A stretch of 23,715 nt of DNA from positions 1 to 23,715 of the forward strand of contig CAJWTF010000047.1 in NCBI GenBank assembly GCA_913046825.1, given 5' to 3'. This stretch comes from an uncultured Rickettsiales bacterium (lineage in GTDB: Bacteria > Pseudomonadota > Alphaproteobacteria > UBA8366). Both the position numbers and the translations under genes were made by a program. This document shows positions 14,621-22,790 of this stretch, in pieces (within the stretch, counting starts at the first letter, position 1; each line of letters starts with the position of its first letter). The notes below the pieces were generated by a model, which did no database searches, was not told the DNA's origin, and saw nothing but the letters and a program-made list of their open reading frames with translations.

Positions 14621-14811
14621 GATAGCGCCGCAAGAACACACCCCATCAATACCGTTAGGCGGCCTATCACCCACGTTTGTTCGCAAATAAATTCGATACT
14701 TGTGGTTCCGCTCGGTGACGACGACACCGTCACCCGTCGCATCTGTTGCTATGAAACGGCCCCCAGACTCCGATACGTGTACGACCGTATAGCGGCCTGT
14801 AGCTCGACGAT

Positions 14812-15708
14812 TTAATCCCGCGTCTTCGGCACCTCGAAATCTGACATTTGTTCGATGACCTTGGTGATCTCTGTCATGTCGCCGGGCCCGTAGCCCATAG
14901 CCCCTGCTTGCATAACGAGCTGGTGCACCGTATTGCCGACCCATTGGGTTGCCCCCAGGCGTTCCGCCTCCTGACGCCAAAGCGTGACATCCTTCTGCGA
15001 GATATACATCGGTCCGCCAAGATCGAACTTCCGGTTCAGGACATGGCGCGGCACCTTGGTTAGGCTGGCGCTGTTTTGCCCAGAGCCGCTGTTAATGACG
15101 CTAAGTAGCTTCTCGACGTCGATCCCGGCCTTGGCACCAAGCACCATGCCTTCGACGCAAATCGCCAAATTGGTCAGGGACATCATGTTGTTGATCATCT
15201 TAACAACCTGCGCCTGGCCAACCTTCTCGCCGACATAAATGATTTCTCCGGCGAAGGCCGCAATCAAAGGTTCGACACGATCGAAGGTCGCCTTGGGACC
15301 GGATGCGATCGCAGCGATTTCCTTTGCCCAAGCGCGCTGCGTGCCGCCGGTGATCGGACAATCGAGCATCTCGATCCCCTTCTCCGCGAGCCGCTGCTCG
15401 ACCTCACCCACAGCCTCCGTCCCCATTGTGCCAAGATTAACGAATGTCTTGATTTCACTGCCATGAATGACGCCGTCCTTGCCGCCGGCGACTGCCTCGA
15501 AACTCGCCACGCTCGGCATGCAGGCGAAAACAACGTCCGCCTGTGACGCGACTTCCACAGGGGATTTCGCGACCCGGGCTTGCTTGTCAGCAAGAGTTTT
15601 CGTCGCTTCCGGATTGATATCAAAGACAGACATGTTCTTTTCTAGATCGAGTATAAGCGACGCCAGAGGGAGCCCCATGTTTCCGGTGCCTATAAATCCT
15701 GTAGTCAT
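14812..15708 (-). CDS. 3-hydroxyisobutyrate dehydrogenase family (beta-hydroxyacid) oxidoreductase
   Basis: This 298-residue NAD(P)-dependent enzyme belongs to the beta-hydroxyacid dehydrogenase family (3-hydroxyisobutyrate dehydrogenase, tartronate semialdehyde reductase, GLYR and others). The Rossmann motif is FIGTGNMG (residues 5-12). The substrate loop is DCPITGGTQRA (116-126), and the catalytic lysine is Lys170 in VVKMINNMM with Asn174. Length is normal. The start at 15708 has AAGGA 8 bp upstream. It diverges from the YffB-like gene across a 106-bp interval. It is convergent with the operon regulator, so a link to the operon is only positional; reduction or oxidation of a branched hydroxyacid would fit. 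Confidence 0.93.
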   Translation of the reverse strand: MTTGFIGTGNMGLPLASLILDLEKNMSVFDINPEATKTLADKQARVAKSPVEVASQADVVFACMPSVASFEAVAGGKDGVIHGSEIKTFVNLGTMGTEAVGEVEQRLAEKGIEMLDCPITGGTQRAWAKEIAAIASGPKATFDRVEPLIAAFAGEIIYVGEKVGQAQVVKMINNMMSLTNLAICVEGMVLGAKAGIDVEKLLSVINSGSGQNSASLTKVPRHVLNRKFDLGGPMYISQKDVTLWRQEAERLGATQWVGNTVHQLVMQAGAMGYGPGDMTEITKVIEQMSDFEVPKTRD

Positions 15709-15814
15709 AAATAAATCCTTCTAAATGTGAAGCGGCCGATGGACGCCACGTGTTTAATCGGTAAGGTAGAGGCCGCGTATTTCGCGGCAAGCACGATGAA
15801 ACAGGGACATCATT

Positions 15815-16165
15815 ATGATTTCGATCTACGGCCTTAAGAATTGCGACACCTGCCGCAAAGCGTTGAAATGGCTCCAAGCGGAAGGGATCGAGCATGAATT
15901 CAAGGACGTTCGCGCCGATGGATTGACCGACGCGCAAGTTCAAGGCTGGATCGATGCCGTTGGCTGGGAAACCCTGTTGAACCGTCGGGGCACCACGTGG
16001 CGCAAACTACCCGACGCGGAGAAAGACGGCGTTGACGCCGCCAAGGCCAAAGCCCTGATGATGGAGCAAGCCGCGTTGATCAAACGCCCCGTGTTCGAGG
16101 CTGGCTCAACCGTGATCGTCGGCTTCAAGGACGTGGAGGTGGAAGCCCTCCGCGCCGCTTTGTAA
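15815..16165 (+). CDS. yffB: YffB/ArsC-family thiol reductase
   Basis: This 116-residue thioredoxin-fold protein belongs to the ArsC/Spx superfamily and most resembles the YffB subgroup. Signatures are IYGLKNCDTCRKA with Cys10 and Cys13 and, in the middle, GWETLLNRRGTTWRKL. IKRPVFEAG with the conserved arginine of the ArsC fold follows. E. coli YffB lacks the second cysteine (NCDTIKKA), so the CDTC pair here gives a possible CxxC dithiol. YffB relatives are thought to be glutathione-dependent thiol reductases rather than true arsenate reductases. No ars genes are nearby. AGGGA lies about 8 bp before the start. Its stop is 2 bp from the stop of the convergent gene at 16168. Confidence 0.9.
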   Translation: MISIYGLKNCDTCRKALKWLQAEGIEHEFKDVRADGLTDAQVQGWIDAVGWETLLNRRGTTWRKLPDAEKDGVDAAKAKALMMEQAALIKRPVFEAGSTVIVGFKDVEVEALRAAL

Positions 16166-16167
16166 AG

Positions 16168-17238
16168 TCAGCCCGCTTTCGCGCGATTCCGTTCGAGCCA
16201 GGAATCGACCATTGCCACGGTTTGATCGACCGTGTCGAGTTGCATGCCGTGCGACGCGGCAATTGTTTTCACGAGGCAATCCGCCCGCTCGATATTCGGA
16301 GCTCCGGCAAGCAGAGCCCGTGCCGCGGAAGACGGCTTCGCTAGGCCGTTGGCTGCATTCGCGTATTTTTCGAAGGGGACGAGATCGTTCATATCCGCGC
16401 CCATCGCACCGCAAACCTGTTTGACAAATTCGTAGACCTTGCCCGACGCTTCCATATCCGAATGGACCGATTCACGAATGGCGCGCATGTCATCTTGTTG
16501 GACACATCGGTAATTACCGGTCATCAACATAGCCCATTTGGCGAGCGGCACGAAGACCGAATCATGCACTTTCAACTTCACTGGCAACTCAAGCGCGCCG
16601 TCGCCGGGATCAAACCGAATGGCTTCAATATCCACCTGCATCTGTCGCAGAATAACGGTGTCTTCATCGGATTCGAACCGCGCCGCCTTGAAGTTCGTCG
16701 GCAAGGCAACCTGCAGGACATTCAAGGGTTCTTCCGGTGGGCGGAAGGCTTGAGGGTCCGGACTGCAGAGCGTGATATTCTTCGGATCAACGCTATCCCA
16801 CACACTGGGGTCGGTATAGCATTTCGTCAGTTGCGACATGTCGAGCCCTGGAATGCGCGCCATGTAGGGCAATGGCGGCATGTTCATGATCGACATGCAG
16901 GGCTTGCCTGACTTACCGACCCGGTCGAGTAGTTCGCGCACACCTGGTGAGCGATATTGCGGCTCCTGCATCGCCAGCACCACCAGATCATATTCCGACG
17001 GATCCGCATCATCCGTGCCACCGGCAGAGAGTGACCCTGCCAGCGATTTCGAATTGAGTTCCACCAAATCGTCGCGGCCCTTCACCGGCATCCGCACAAT
17101 AGCGCCGTCTTTATTGAAGAGCTCAGCTTCTTCCGGAAGGCAAACGAGGCGCACCGAATGCCCCGACAAGACCAGCTTGATGGCCAATAGCGAGCCGTAG
17201 GACGCGCCCATAATAAGAGTGTTGTATTTCTTCCCCAT
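16168..17238 (-). CDS. ketopantoate reductase-like Rossmann oxidoreductase
   Basis: This 356-residue protein begins with a Rossmann strand-turn-helix (YNTLIMGASYGSLLAIKLVLSGH), with the nucleotide loop in the form GASYGS. An NAD(P)-binding strand and YDLVVLAMQEPQY come next, as in ketopantoate reductases (PanE/ApbA). The C-terminal half is helical and contains KWAMLMTGNYRC and a MEASGKVYEFV helix, compatible with the PanE dimerisation domain, but the catalytic lysine cannot be placed with certainty. The start at 17238 is chosen over a GTG/TTG-type extension because GGAGGAAG lies 4 bp upstream and the Rossmann fold starts at once. It faces yffB tail to tail. The substrate is unknown, and assignment to PanE itself is not supported. 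Confidence 0.65.
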   Translation of the reverse strand: MGKKYNTLIMGASYGSLLAIKLVLSGHSVRLVCLPEEAELFNKDGAIVRMPVKGRDDLVELNSKSLAGSLSAGGTDDADPSEYDLVVLAMQEPQYRSPGVRELLDRVGKSGKPCMSIMNMPPLPYMARIPGLDMSQLTKCYTDPSVWDSVDPKNITLCSPDPQAFRPPEEPLNVLQVALPTNFKAARFESDEDTVILRQMQVDIEAIRFDPGDGALELPVKLKVHDSVFVPLAKWAMLMTGNYRCVQQDDMRAIRESVHSDMEASGKVYEFVKQVCGAMGADMNDLVPFEKYANAANGLAKPSSAARALLAGAPNIERADCLVKTIAASHGMQLDTVDQTVAMVDSWLERNRAKAG

Positions 17239-17273
17239 AACTTCCTCCCGGATTCCCGAACACAAACGGTTCA

Positions 17274-17296
17274 GCCCGGACCTCGTTGGTCCGGGC
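17274..17296. other. strong perfect hairpin between two minus-strand genes
   Basis: GCCCGGACC at 17274-17282 pairs perfectly with GGTCCGGGC at 17288-17296 across a 5-base loop. It lies 112 bp past the stop of the minus-strand dioxygenase gene and 36 bp before the start of the next minus-strand gene. No U-run follows on the minus strand, so it is not a standard intrinsic terminator there. On the plus strand CTTTTATT follows after five bases, but no plus-strand gene is close upstream. It could be an attenuator or processing hairpin. Confidence 0.5.
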
Positions 17297-17407
17297 CGCC
17301 GCTTTTATTAAGAATGTGTCCAGATTAGCCGGTCGGTCAAGCGCTGGTATACAAAAGGCCTGAAAAGATCGGCGAAACCGCGTCACGAAGGTGTTATCAG
17401 GTAAGAT

Positions 17408-18259
17408 TTACTCAATGATGACGAAAGTGCGAACTTCGATACTTTCGCGCGGCGGCGCGTCCGGCCCCGTCTCTTGCAACTCAAATGCCCCGTGCGGGGT
17501 AAAGTGGGCACGCCCGTCGTCGATGCTGTCCCAACCCTTGATCAGCAGGATTTCATCGCGGTCGATCTCCGACGCATAATACCAACGTTGTCCCGCACCG
17601 TGCGCAACCTGATAAATTTCACCCACCCGATCCGCAAAGACTTGATCCGTCGCGACCAACTCCTCGGTCGCAATACTGGACGCATCGGCCAAGGCGAGCG
17701 GCGAACGTTTCACTGGCCCACTGATCGGCCGCCAAACGTTGACCTGCAAAATGCGCGCACCGGCCTCGATTAGTCGTTCGTACTCCGCTTCACTGAGGAC
17801 GTCCTTGGCTCGTTGGGGGCCACTCGCCACGGTGTAATCCACATGAACGCGGGTCGCGGGACCGCGCAAACCATCCGGGTTTCGGGCTCCGCCCGTATCG
17901 TCGGAGCGTCTCGTCACATCGAAGATAGCAACATGGTTGGCGTCGAAACGCTCACGCAAGATGTCCTCGACTTCAGCATGATATGTGGAATCAACCGCCG
18001 CATCGTCGTAGAGATCATCCACTTGGGTTTCATGATGCAACAGTTCGAAACCTTGCGTGTCGACCGAAAGGTTCTCCGCAATTGGGCGCATATCAGCGAC
18101 CGGAACAGAGACGTCTTCCAACTCAAAAAAAATCTTCGCTTCGCCGCCGGTCAGCGCGGTGCTGTGAAATACCGGCTTGGTATCTTGGGGGACAATGAAG
18201 GACAAAGCACCCTCAACGCTCGGCAGCGGCTCGGCCGCATCTGATCTCAATTGGCTCAT
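17408..18259 (-). CDS. CmcJ/AsaB-type 2-oxoglutarate-dependent oxygenase homologue
   Basis: This 283-residue protein resembles the family annotated as CmcJ/NvfI or GA4-desaturase-like. It includes the cephamycin methoxylation partner CmcJ and many fungal secondary-metabolism enzymes. Signatures are THVHVDYT-like (here RVHVDYT with His139 and Asp141), NVWRPISGPVKRSPLAL, RWYYASEIDRDEILLIKGWDS, FTPHGAFE with distal His256, and RESIEVRTFV with Arg271. The HxD...H iron site and an arginine are therefore present. Length is normal. AAGGA lies 8 bp before the start at 18259. The gene is followed by the ketopantoate-reductase-like gene on the same strand, 169 bp away. The substrate is not predictable. 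Confidence 0.82.
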   Translation of the reverse strand: MSQLRSDAAEPLPSVEGALSFIVPQDTKPVFHSTALTGGEAKIFFELEDVSVPVADMRPIAENLSVDTQGFELLHHETQVDDLYDDAAVDSTYHAEVEDILRERFDANHVAIFDVTRRSDDTGGARNPDGLRGPATRVHVDYTVASGPQRAKDVLSEAEYERLIEAGARILQVNVWRPISGPVKRSPLALADASSIATEELVATDQVFADRVGEIYQVAHGAGQRWYYASEIDRDEILLIKGWDSIDDGRAHFTPHGAFELQETGPDAPPRESIEVRTFVIIE

Positions 18260-18393
18260 CGTTATAATCCTTATAACTTCATTTGTGTGGCCTCGCCTAC
18301 GCGACGGCCCAACTCGTTAACCTTAAGGTGCGATAAGATGATGAAGTTTGCGACCGATATTTCTTCACGTCCGGGTTAGATTTATTTACCCGA

Positions 18394-19170
18394 CTAAACT
18401 CCATCGGTTCCTCGATAACGCTCTTTCAATTTACGCATACCGCCAAGCCAACGATCATAATCACTCGTCTTGCGTTGCAGGTAGTCCAGGACGACAGTAT
18501 GCGGCAGAATTAGAAATTCTTCCCTATCCATTGTCTCGATCACGCTATCGGTCAATTCCTCCGGGTCAATCATCCCGTCGAGCGAGGCGACACCGCCTTC
18601 CCGTCCCTGGGTCATTGCCGTGCGCACCGCTTGGGGGCACAGGACCGACACTTTCACGCCTCGAGTGCCATATTCGATCGACAACCATTCGCCAAAGGCG
18701 ATTGCCGCGTGCTTGGTCACGGAATACGTGGCGGAATTAACATGCGACAAAAGACCCGCCGCCGACGCCGTATTGATCAGATAGCCGTCGCCTCGCGCCG
18801 CCATTTTGGGTGCCACCGCGCGCGCCGCGTAGACATGCGCCATCACGTGGATATCCCAATTCTTTTGCCAATCCGCATCAGGCACGTCTTCACCGCCGAG
18901 CCAGGCAATCCCGGCGTTCGAGCAAAAGATATCAATCGGGCCAAGCTCATTTTCCGCCCGCTCCACCAAGGTTTGTATATCCCCTTCGCGAGAGACATCG
19001 GTGACAATCGGCAGCGCGCCAATCTCGTCGGCGACGGCGACCAAGGCTTCCTCCTGCATATCCGCAACGGCGATACTTGCGGCCCCCTCCGCCTTGAACC
19101 GGCGCGCCAATGCGCGCCCAATTCCGCTCGCCGCACCCGTGATCACCGCAACCTTACCTTCGACCTTCAT
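18394..19170 (-). CDS. short-chain dehydrogenase/reductase (SDR)
   Basis: This 258-residue classical SDR has the cofactor motif TGAASGIG (10-17), the NAG motif in CSNAGIAWLG, the catalytic serine in NTASAAGLLSH, and YSVTK as the active-site YxxxK. An acidic residue after the second beta strand (VADMQ) suggests preference for NAD over NADP. The long upstream extension of the open frame is rejected: the family N-terminus KVAVITGAA starts at the ATG ending at 19170, with GGGGAG before it. It diverges from the enolase-superfamily gene across 152 bp, so the SDR and the enolase/oxidoreductase pair may be co-regulated. The alcohol or ketone substrate is unknown. Confidence 0.93.
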   Translation of the reverse strand: MKVEGKVAVITGAASGIGRALARRFKAEGAASIAVADMQEEALVAVADEIGALPIVTDVSREGDIQTLVERAENELGPIDIFCSNAGIAWLGGEDVPDADWQKNWDIHVMAHVYAARAVAPKMAARGDGYLINTASAAGLLSHVNSATYSVTKHAAIAFGEWLSIEYGTRGVKVSVLCPQAVRTAMTQGREGGVASLDGMIDPEELTDSVIETMDREEFLILPHTVVLDYLQRKTSDYDRWLGGMRKLKERYRGTDGV

Positions 19171-19322
19171 AACGATTTCTCCCCCTGCAGGGTTGGTTTT
19201 CCTTAGACACATAGCTATCCGCGAAAACCGGTGCTTCAAGCCGCCTGAGAGGCAATACCCAAACCGCATCGCCCGCCATAGTTTAACTAACACAGACACC
19301 GTGACCATCGAAGGGGCCAATC

Positions 19323-20417
19323 GTGAAAATCACCGGCTATGAAGTAAGCGCTCTTAACATTCCGGAAGACGACCCTCTAGCCAATATGCCCGAGGAAGCG
19401 GGCCGGACGCGACCGGTCGTCATCCTGCGCCTGCGCACGGATAACGGTATCGAAGGCATCGGTGTCACCTTCTATGGCGGCAGTATGACCGGTAGCCTAA
19501 GGGTCGCGGTAGAGGAACTCTCCGAGCTGACGGTCGGTGAGGACCCGCTGTGCATCGAGCATATCGTCGCAAAGCTTCGCAATGGCACCGGCGATTCCTG
19601 CGGGCCAGGTGGCATCTTTACCCTGGCGCTTTCAGCCATCGACGTCGCGCTTTGGGACATCAAGGGGAAGGCGCTTGGGTTGCCGCTGTGGAAGCTTTTG
19701 GGCGGCCATCGCGACCGGGTGCCTACATATGCCTCCGGCGCACTAAGGCGTGGGCTGACCGACGATCAGGCTCAACAGGCGGCGCATACTTTGATCTCAA
19801 AAGGTTTTCGTGAGATGAAAACACAAATGGCGCTGCCAGGAAATCCGACGCCGGAGGATGAGATCCGCCGCGTCCGGGTCGTGCGCGAAGCCATCGGTCC
19901 TGATATCAAACTGATGTGTGACATCAATCAACGCTGGCGGCCCGAACAAGCCATCGATATCGGCAGCCGCGTCGAGGATATTGGGCTGTTCTGGCTAGAA
20001 GATGTCACAGTGGCCGACGATTACGCAGGGCTCGCCCGGGTCACCGCCGCCTTGAAGACGCCCATCGCGGGGGGCGAATATTTGTGGGGCATCGCACCGT
20101 TCCGACACATGATCGAAGCGCGTTCCGTCGATATCGTCATGGTCGATATCGTGCGGGCGGGCGGCGTCACCCAATGGATGAAGATCGCCGGTATGGCGGA
20201 AGCCTTCAATCTACCAATCGTCAGTCACGTCATGCCGGAAATTCTGGTGCATCTGGTGGCCGCCTGCCCGAACGGCCTGACAGTCGAGTATATGCCCTGG
20301 ATGCTATGCCTGTACGAGCAAACCCCTGTCGTCGAGAACGGTGAGATGATCCTGCCCAACAAGCCGGGCCTAGGATTGAAGTTCAACGAAAAGGCCATCG
20401 CGTCCTACAAGGCGTGA
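19323..20417 (+). CDS. mandelate racemase/muconate lactonizing enzyme family protein (enolase superfamily)
   Basis: This 364-residue protein belongs to the enolase superfamily, whose members abstract a proton alpha to a carboxylate with Mg2+ help. Metal ligands are Asp200 (LMCDINQRW), Glu226 (FWLEDV) and Glu252 (AGGEYLWG). A His-Asp dyad of mandelate-racemase type is visible as His302 (IVSHVMPEI) and Asp275 (MVDIVRAGG). The usual KxK base motif reads Lys166-Thr-Gln168, so the second lysine is lost. A one-base acid sugar or hydroxyacid dehydratase is more likely than a racemase, by inference. Translation seems to start at GTG 19323, with AAGGGG upstream. It is 21 bp upstream of the molybdopterin oxidoreductase gene, probably in one operon. 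Confidence 0.92.
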   Translation: MKITGYEVSALNIPEDDPLANMPEEAGRTRPVVILRLRTDNGIEGIGVTFYGGSMTGSLRVAVEELSELTVGEDPLCIEHIVAKLRNGTGDSCGPGGIFTLALSAIDVALWDIKGKALGLPLWKLLGGHRDRVPTYASGALRRGLTDDQAQQAAHTLISKGFREMKTQMALPGNPTPEDEIRRVRVVREAIGPDIKLMCDINQRWRPEQAIDIGSRVEDIGLFWLEDVTVADDYAGLARVTAALKTPIAGGEYLWGIAPFRHMIEARSVDIVMVDIVRAGGVTQWMKIAGMAEAFNLPIVSHVMPEILVHLVAACPNGLTVEYMPWMLCLYEQTPVVENGEMILPNKPGLGLKFNEKAIASYKA

Positions 20418-20438
20418 TCAACGTGGAGGAGAGAAGAC

Positions 20439-22760
20439 ATGCGGTTCGCACTCGGTCAATCGGCGCCTCGGGTTGAGGACCAGCGCCTGCTGCGCGGCGG
20501 CGGGCGCTATACAGACGATATCAATCTTCAGGGCCAAGCATCCGCCTTTATGCTGCGCTCTCCCTATGCACATGCCCGCATCCGATCCATCGATACGGCG
20601 GACGCGCTCGCCAGTCCCGGCGTCATCGCGGTCTATACTGGCGCTAATATCGCCGCCGCCGAGCTTGGCTATATGCCGTGCCTCGCGGCCAAGCTTTTAC
20701 CGCTCAAAAGGCCCGACGGCTCGCCAATGTATGAGCCAAAGCGGGCCGCCCTGGTGGAAGAAAAGGTCGCATTCGTCGGAGATTACGTCGCCTTCGTCGT
20801 GGCGGAGACCCGCAGCCAGGCCCGTGATGCCGCAGAGCTGATAGAGGTCGACTACGAAGAACTACCACCGATCGTCGAGATCCCAGAGGCCTTGACCGAG
20901 AACGGCGCATCGATTTGGGACGATTGCGCAGACAACATCTGCTTCCGGATGGAGCAAGGCAATAAAGCCGAGACCGACTCCGCATTCGCCTCCGCCCATC
21001 ACATCAGCCGCGTCGAAATTCCCTTCGCCCGCGTTGCTATCAACCCTATGGAGCCCCGCGCAGCCATCGGCGAGTACGACCGGTTTGAAGATCGCTACAC
21101 GCTCCATTCCGGCAACCAATTCCCCCACGACTTGCGGAGTTGGTTGGCACAATCGGTCCTGAAAGTACCGGAAAGCAAGCTACGCATCATCAGCCCAGAC
21201 ATGGGCGGCTCGTTCGGCCTTCGCTCCAACTGCTTTCCCGAATTGACCCTTGTCATGTGGGCGGCGAAGCAACTTGAGCGTCCGGTAAAGTGGGTTAACG
21301 AAAGATCGGAGGGCATCCTTGAGGAACACGCTCGGGATTTCGCCATGACCGTTGAATTGGCACTCGCCGAGGATGGTACCTTCCTCGGCTTGCGGGTCCT
21401 GAAACGAGCCAGCGTCGGGGCGTATCTCAATAATTTCGGCCCCCTTCCCGCTATCGGCAATCTCGGTGGCATTGCCGGCGTGTATAAGACACCCGCGATC
21501 CACGCGGAAATCACTGGCGTTTTCACCAATTCCGCACCGACAAGCCCCTATCGGGGGGCCGGACGGCCGGAGGCCACGCTTGCCATCGAACAAGTCATCG
21601 ACTTGGCGTCCCGCGAGATGGGGATCGACAGGATCGAGCTGCGCCGTCGCAATATCATTTCACCGGACTCCATGCCGTATCAGACCGCGCTCTCCTATAA
21701 ATACGACTGTGGCGAGTTCGAGCGGAATATGGACCGCGCATTAGAGATGGCGGAAGCGTCCGACTTCGAACAACGGCGCGCGCAATCGAAAAACGCTGGA
21801 AAGTTGCGCGGCCTTGGTGTCGCCAACGCGGTGGAACAAGCGGCGGGCATGTTCGACGAAGGTGGTGAAATCCGATTCGATCAAGAAGGTCATATCACCG
21901 TCCTTATGGGAACCCATGCACACGGCCAAGGCCATGAGACGGTCTTTAAGCAACTCCTTTCGGAAAAATTTAGCCTCGACTTCGAGCAGATCCGCTACGT
22001 CCAAGGTGACACAGATATGGTCAATTATGGCCACGGCACCGGTGGTTCCCGGGTTTCGGGATTGGGCAGCGCAGCCCTAATCGGAGCCGCCGACAAAATC
22101 ATCGATAAGGGCCGACGAATTGCCGCGCACACACTGGAAGCCGCTGAAGTCGACATTGAATTCAACAACGGACGTTTCGCCGTTGCGGGAACGGACCGAG
22201 GGCTCGACATGAAAGAAGTCGCGGCATTGGCCTTCCAACCCGCCATGCTGCCGACCGGTATGGAGAGCGGCCTCAACGGATTCGATACGTTTAAGTCTCC
22301 GGGACCGACATTCCCCAACGCCTGCCACGTCTCGGAAGTGGAAATCGATCCAGAAACTGGGACTATCAAAATCTTACATTATCTGGCAGTCGACGATGTG
22401 GGTACGGTGATGAACCCCTTGCTTCTCAAGGGCCAATTGCACGGTGGCATCGTTCAAGGTATCTCGCAAATCATCGGCGAGCGGATCGTCATGGACGAGA
22501 CCGGTCAAGTCCTGACTGGATCGTTGATGGACTACCACATGCCGCGCGCGGACGAGTACCCGTCCTTCGAGATTGAAACCCACGTGGTGCCGAGCCCACG
22601 CAATCCACTTGGTATCAAAGGCGCCGGGGAAGCAGGCACGGTCGGCGCGGTCGCGTGCCTGGCCAGTGCTGTCCTTGATGCCTTGGCCCCGCTTGGCATT
22701 CGCACAATGGGTTTCCCAGCAACGCCGGAACGCATTTGGCAGGCAGTAAACGCGGTGTAA
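20439..22760 (+). CDS. xanthine dehydrogenase-family molybdopterin-binding (large) subunit
   Basis: This 773-residue protein is a molybdenum hydroxylase large subunit of the xanthine oxidase family (aldehyde oxidase, CO dehydrogenase form II-like). It opens with VEDQRLLRGGGRYTDDI. Cofactor motifs are DMGGSFGLR (254-262), SPYRGAGRPEA (369-379), HAHGQGHET (about 493-501), and KGAGEAGTVGA with the catalytic Glu731. The YRGAGR loop differs from the CSFR loop of true form I CO dehydrogenase, so CO oxidation is not supported. GGAGGAGAG precedes the start. The iron-sulfur and FAD subunits that normally accompany it are absent here: the upstream gene is enolase-like and the downstream gene is on the other strand. 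It would hydroxylate an aldehyde, N-heterocycle or similar compound if partners are supplied elsewhere. Confidence 0.94.
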   Translation: MRFALGQSAPRVEDQRLLRGGGRYTDDINLQGQASAFMLRSPYAHARIRSIDTADALASPGVIAVYTGANIAAAELGYMPCLAAKLLPLKRPDGSPMYEPKRAALVEEKVAFVGDYVAFVVAETRSQARDAAELIEVDYEELPPIVEIPEALTENGASIWDDCADNICFRMEQGNKAETDSAFASAHHISRVEIPFARVAINPMEPRAAIGEYDRFEDRYTLHSGNQFPHDLRSWLAQSVLKVPESKLRIISPDMGGSFGLRSNCFPELTLVMWAAKQLERPVKWVNERSEGILEEHARDFAMTVELALAEDGTFLGLRVLKRASVGAYLNNFGPLPAIGNLGGIAGVYKTPAIHAEITGVFTNSAPTSPYRGAGRPEATLAIEQVIDLASREMGIDRIELRRRNIISPDSMPYQTALSYKYDCGEFERNMDRALEMAEASDFEQRRAQSKNAGKLRGLGVANAVEQAAGMFDEGGEIRFDQEGHITVLMGTHAHGQGHETVFKQLLSEKFSLDFEQIRYVQGDTDMVNYGHGTGGSRVSGLGSAALIGAADKIIDKGRRIAAHTLEAAEVDIEFNNGRFAVAGTDRGLDMKEVAALAFQPAMLPTGMESGLNGFDTFKSPGPTFPNACHVSEVEIDPETGTIKILHYLAVDDVGTVMNPLLLKGQLHGGIVQGISQIIGERIVMDETGQVLTGSLMDYHMPRADEYPSFEIETHVVPSPRNPLGIKGAGEAGTVGAVACLASAVLDALAPLGIRTMGFPATPERIWQAVNAV

Positions 22761-22790
22761 CGTTGCTCGTAGAGTTCGGGTTTGCAGGAT

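Noticed and set aside
14621..14811. Possible minus-strand coding remnant between the GntR and 3-hydroxyisobutyrate-dehydrogenase-like genes, with protein-like stretches such as FIATDATGDGVVVTERN.
   Set aside because: It has no ribosome site or clear start, its open frame continues antisense into the end of the GntR gene, and I recognise no family; composition alone is not enough.
15815..16165. Arsenate reductase as part of an arsenic resistance locus.
   Set aside because: Sequence is closer to YffB than to ArsC proper, and no arsR, arsB or acr3 gene is nearby.
20439..22760. Aerobic CO dehydrogenase large subunit (CoxL).
   Set aside because: The diagnostic CSFR active-site loop is missing (YRGAGR instead) and no coxM, coxS or accessory genes are adjacent.
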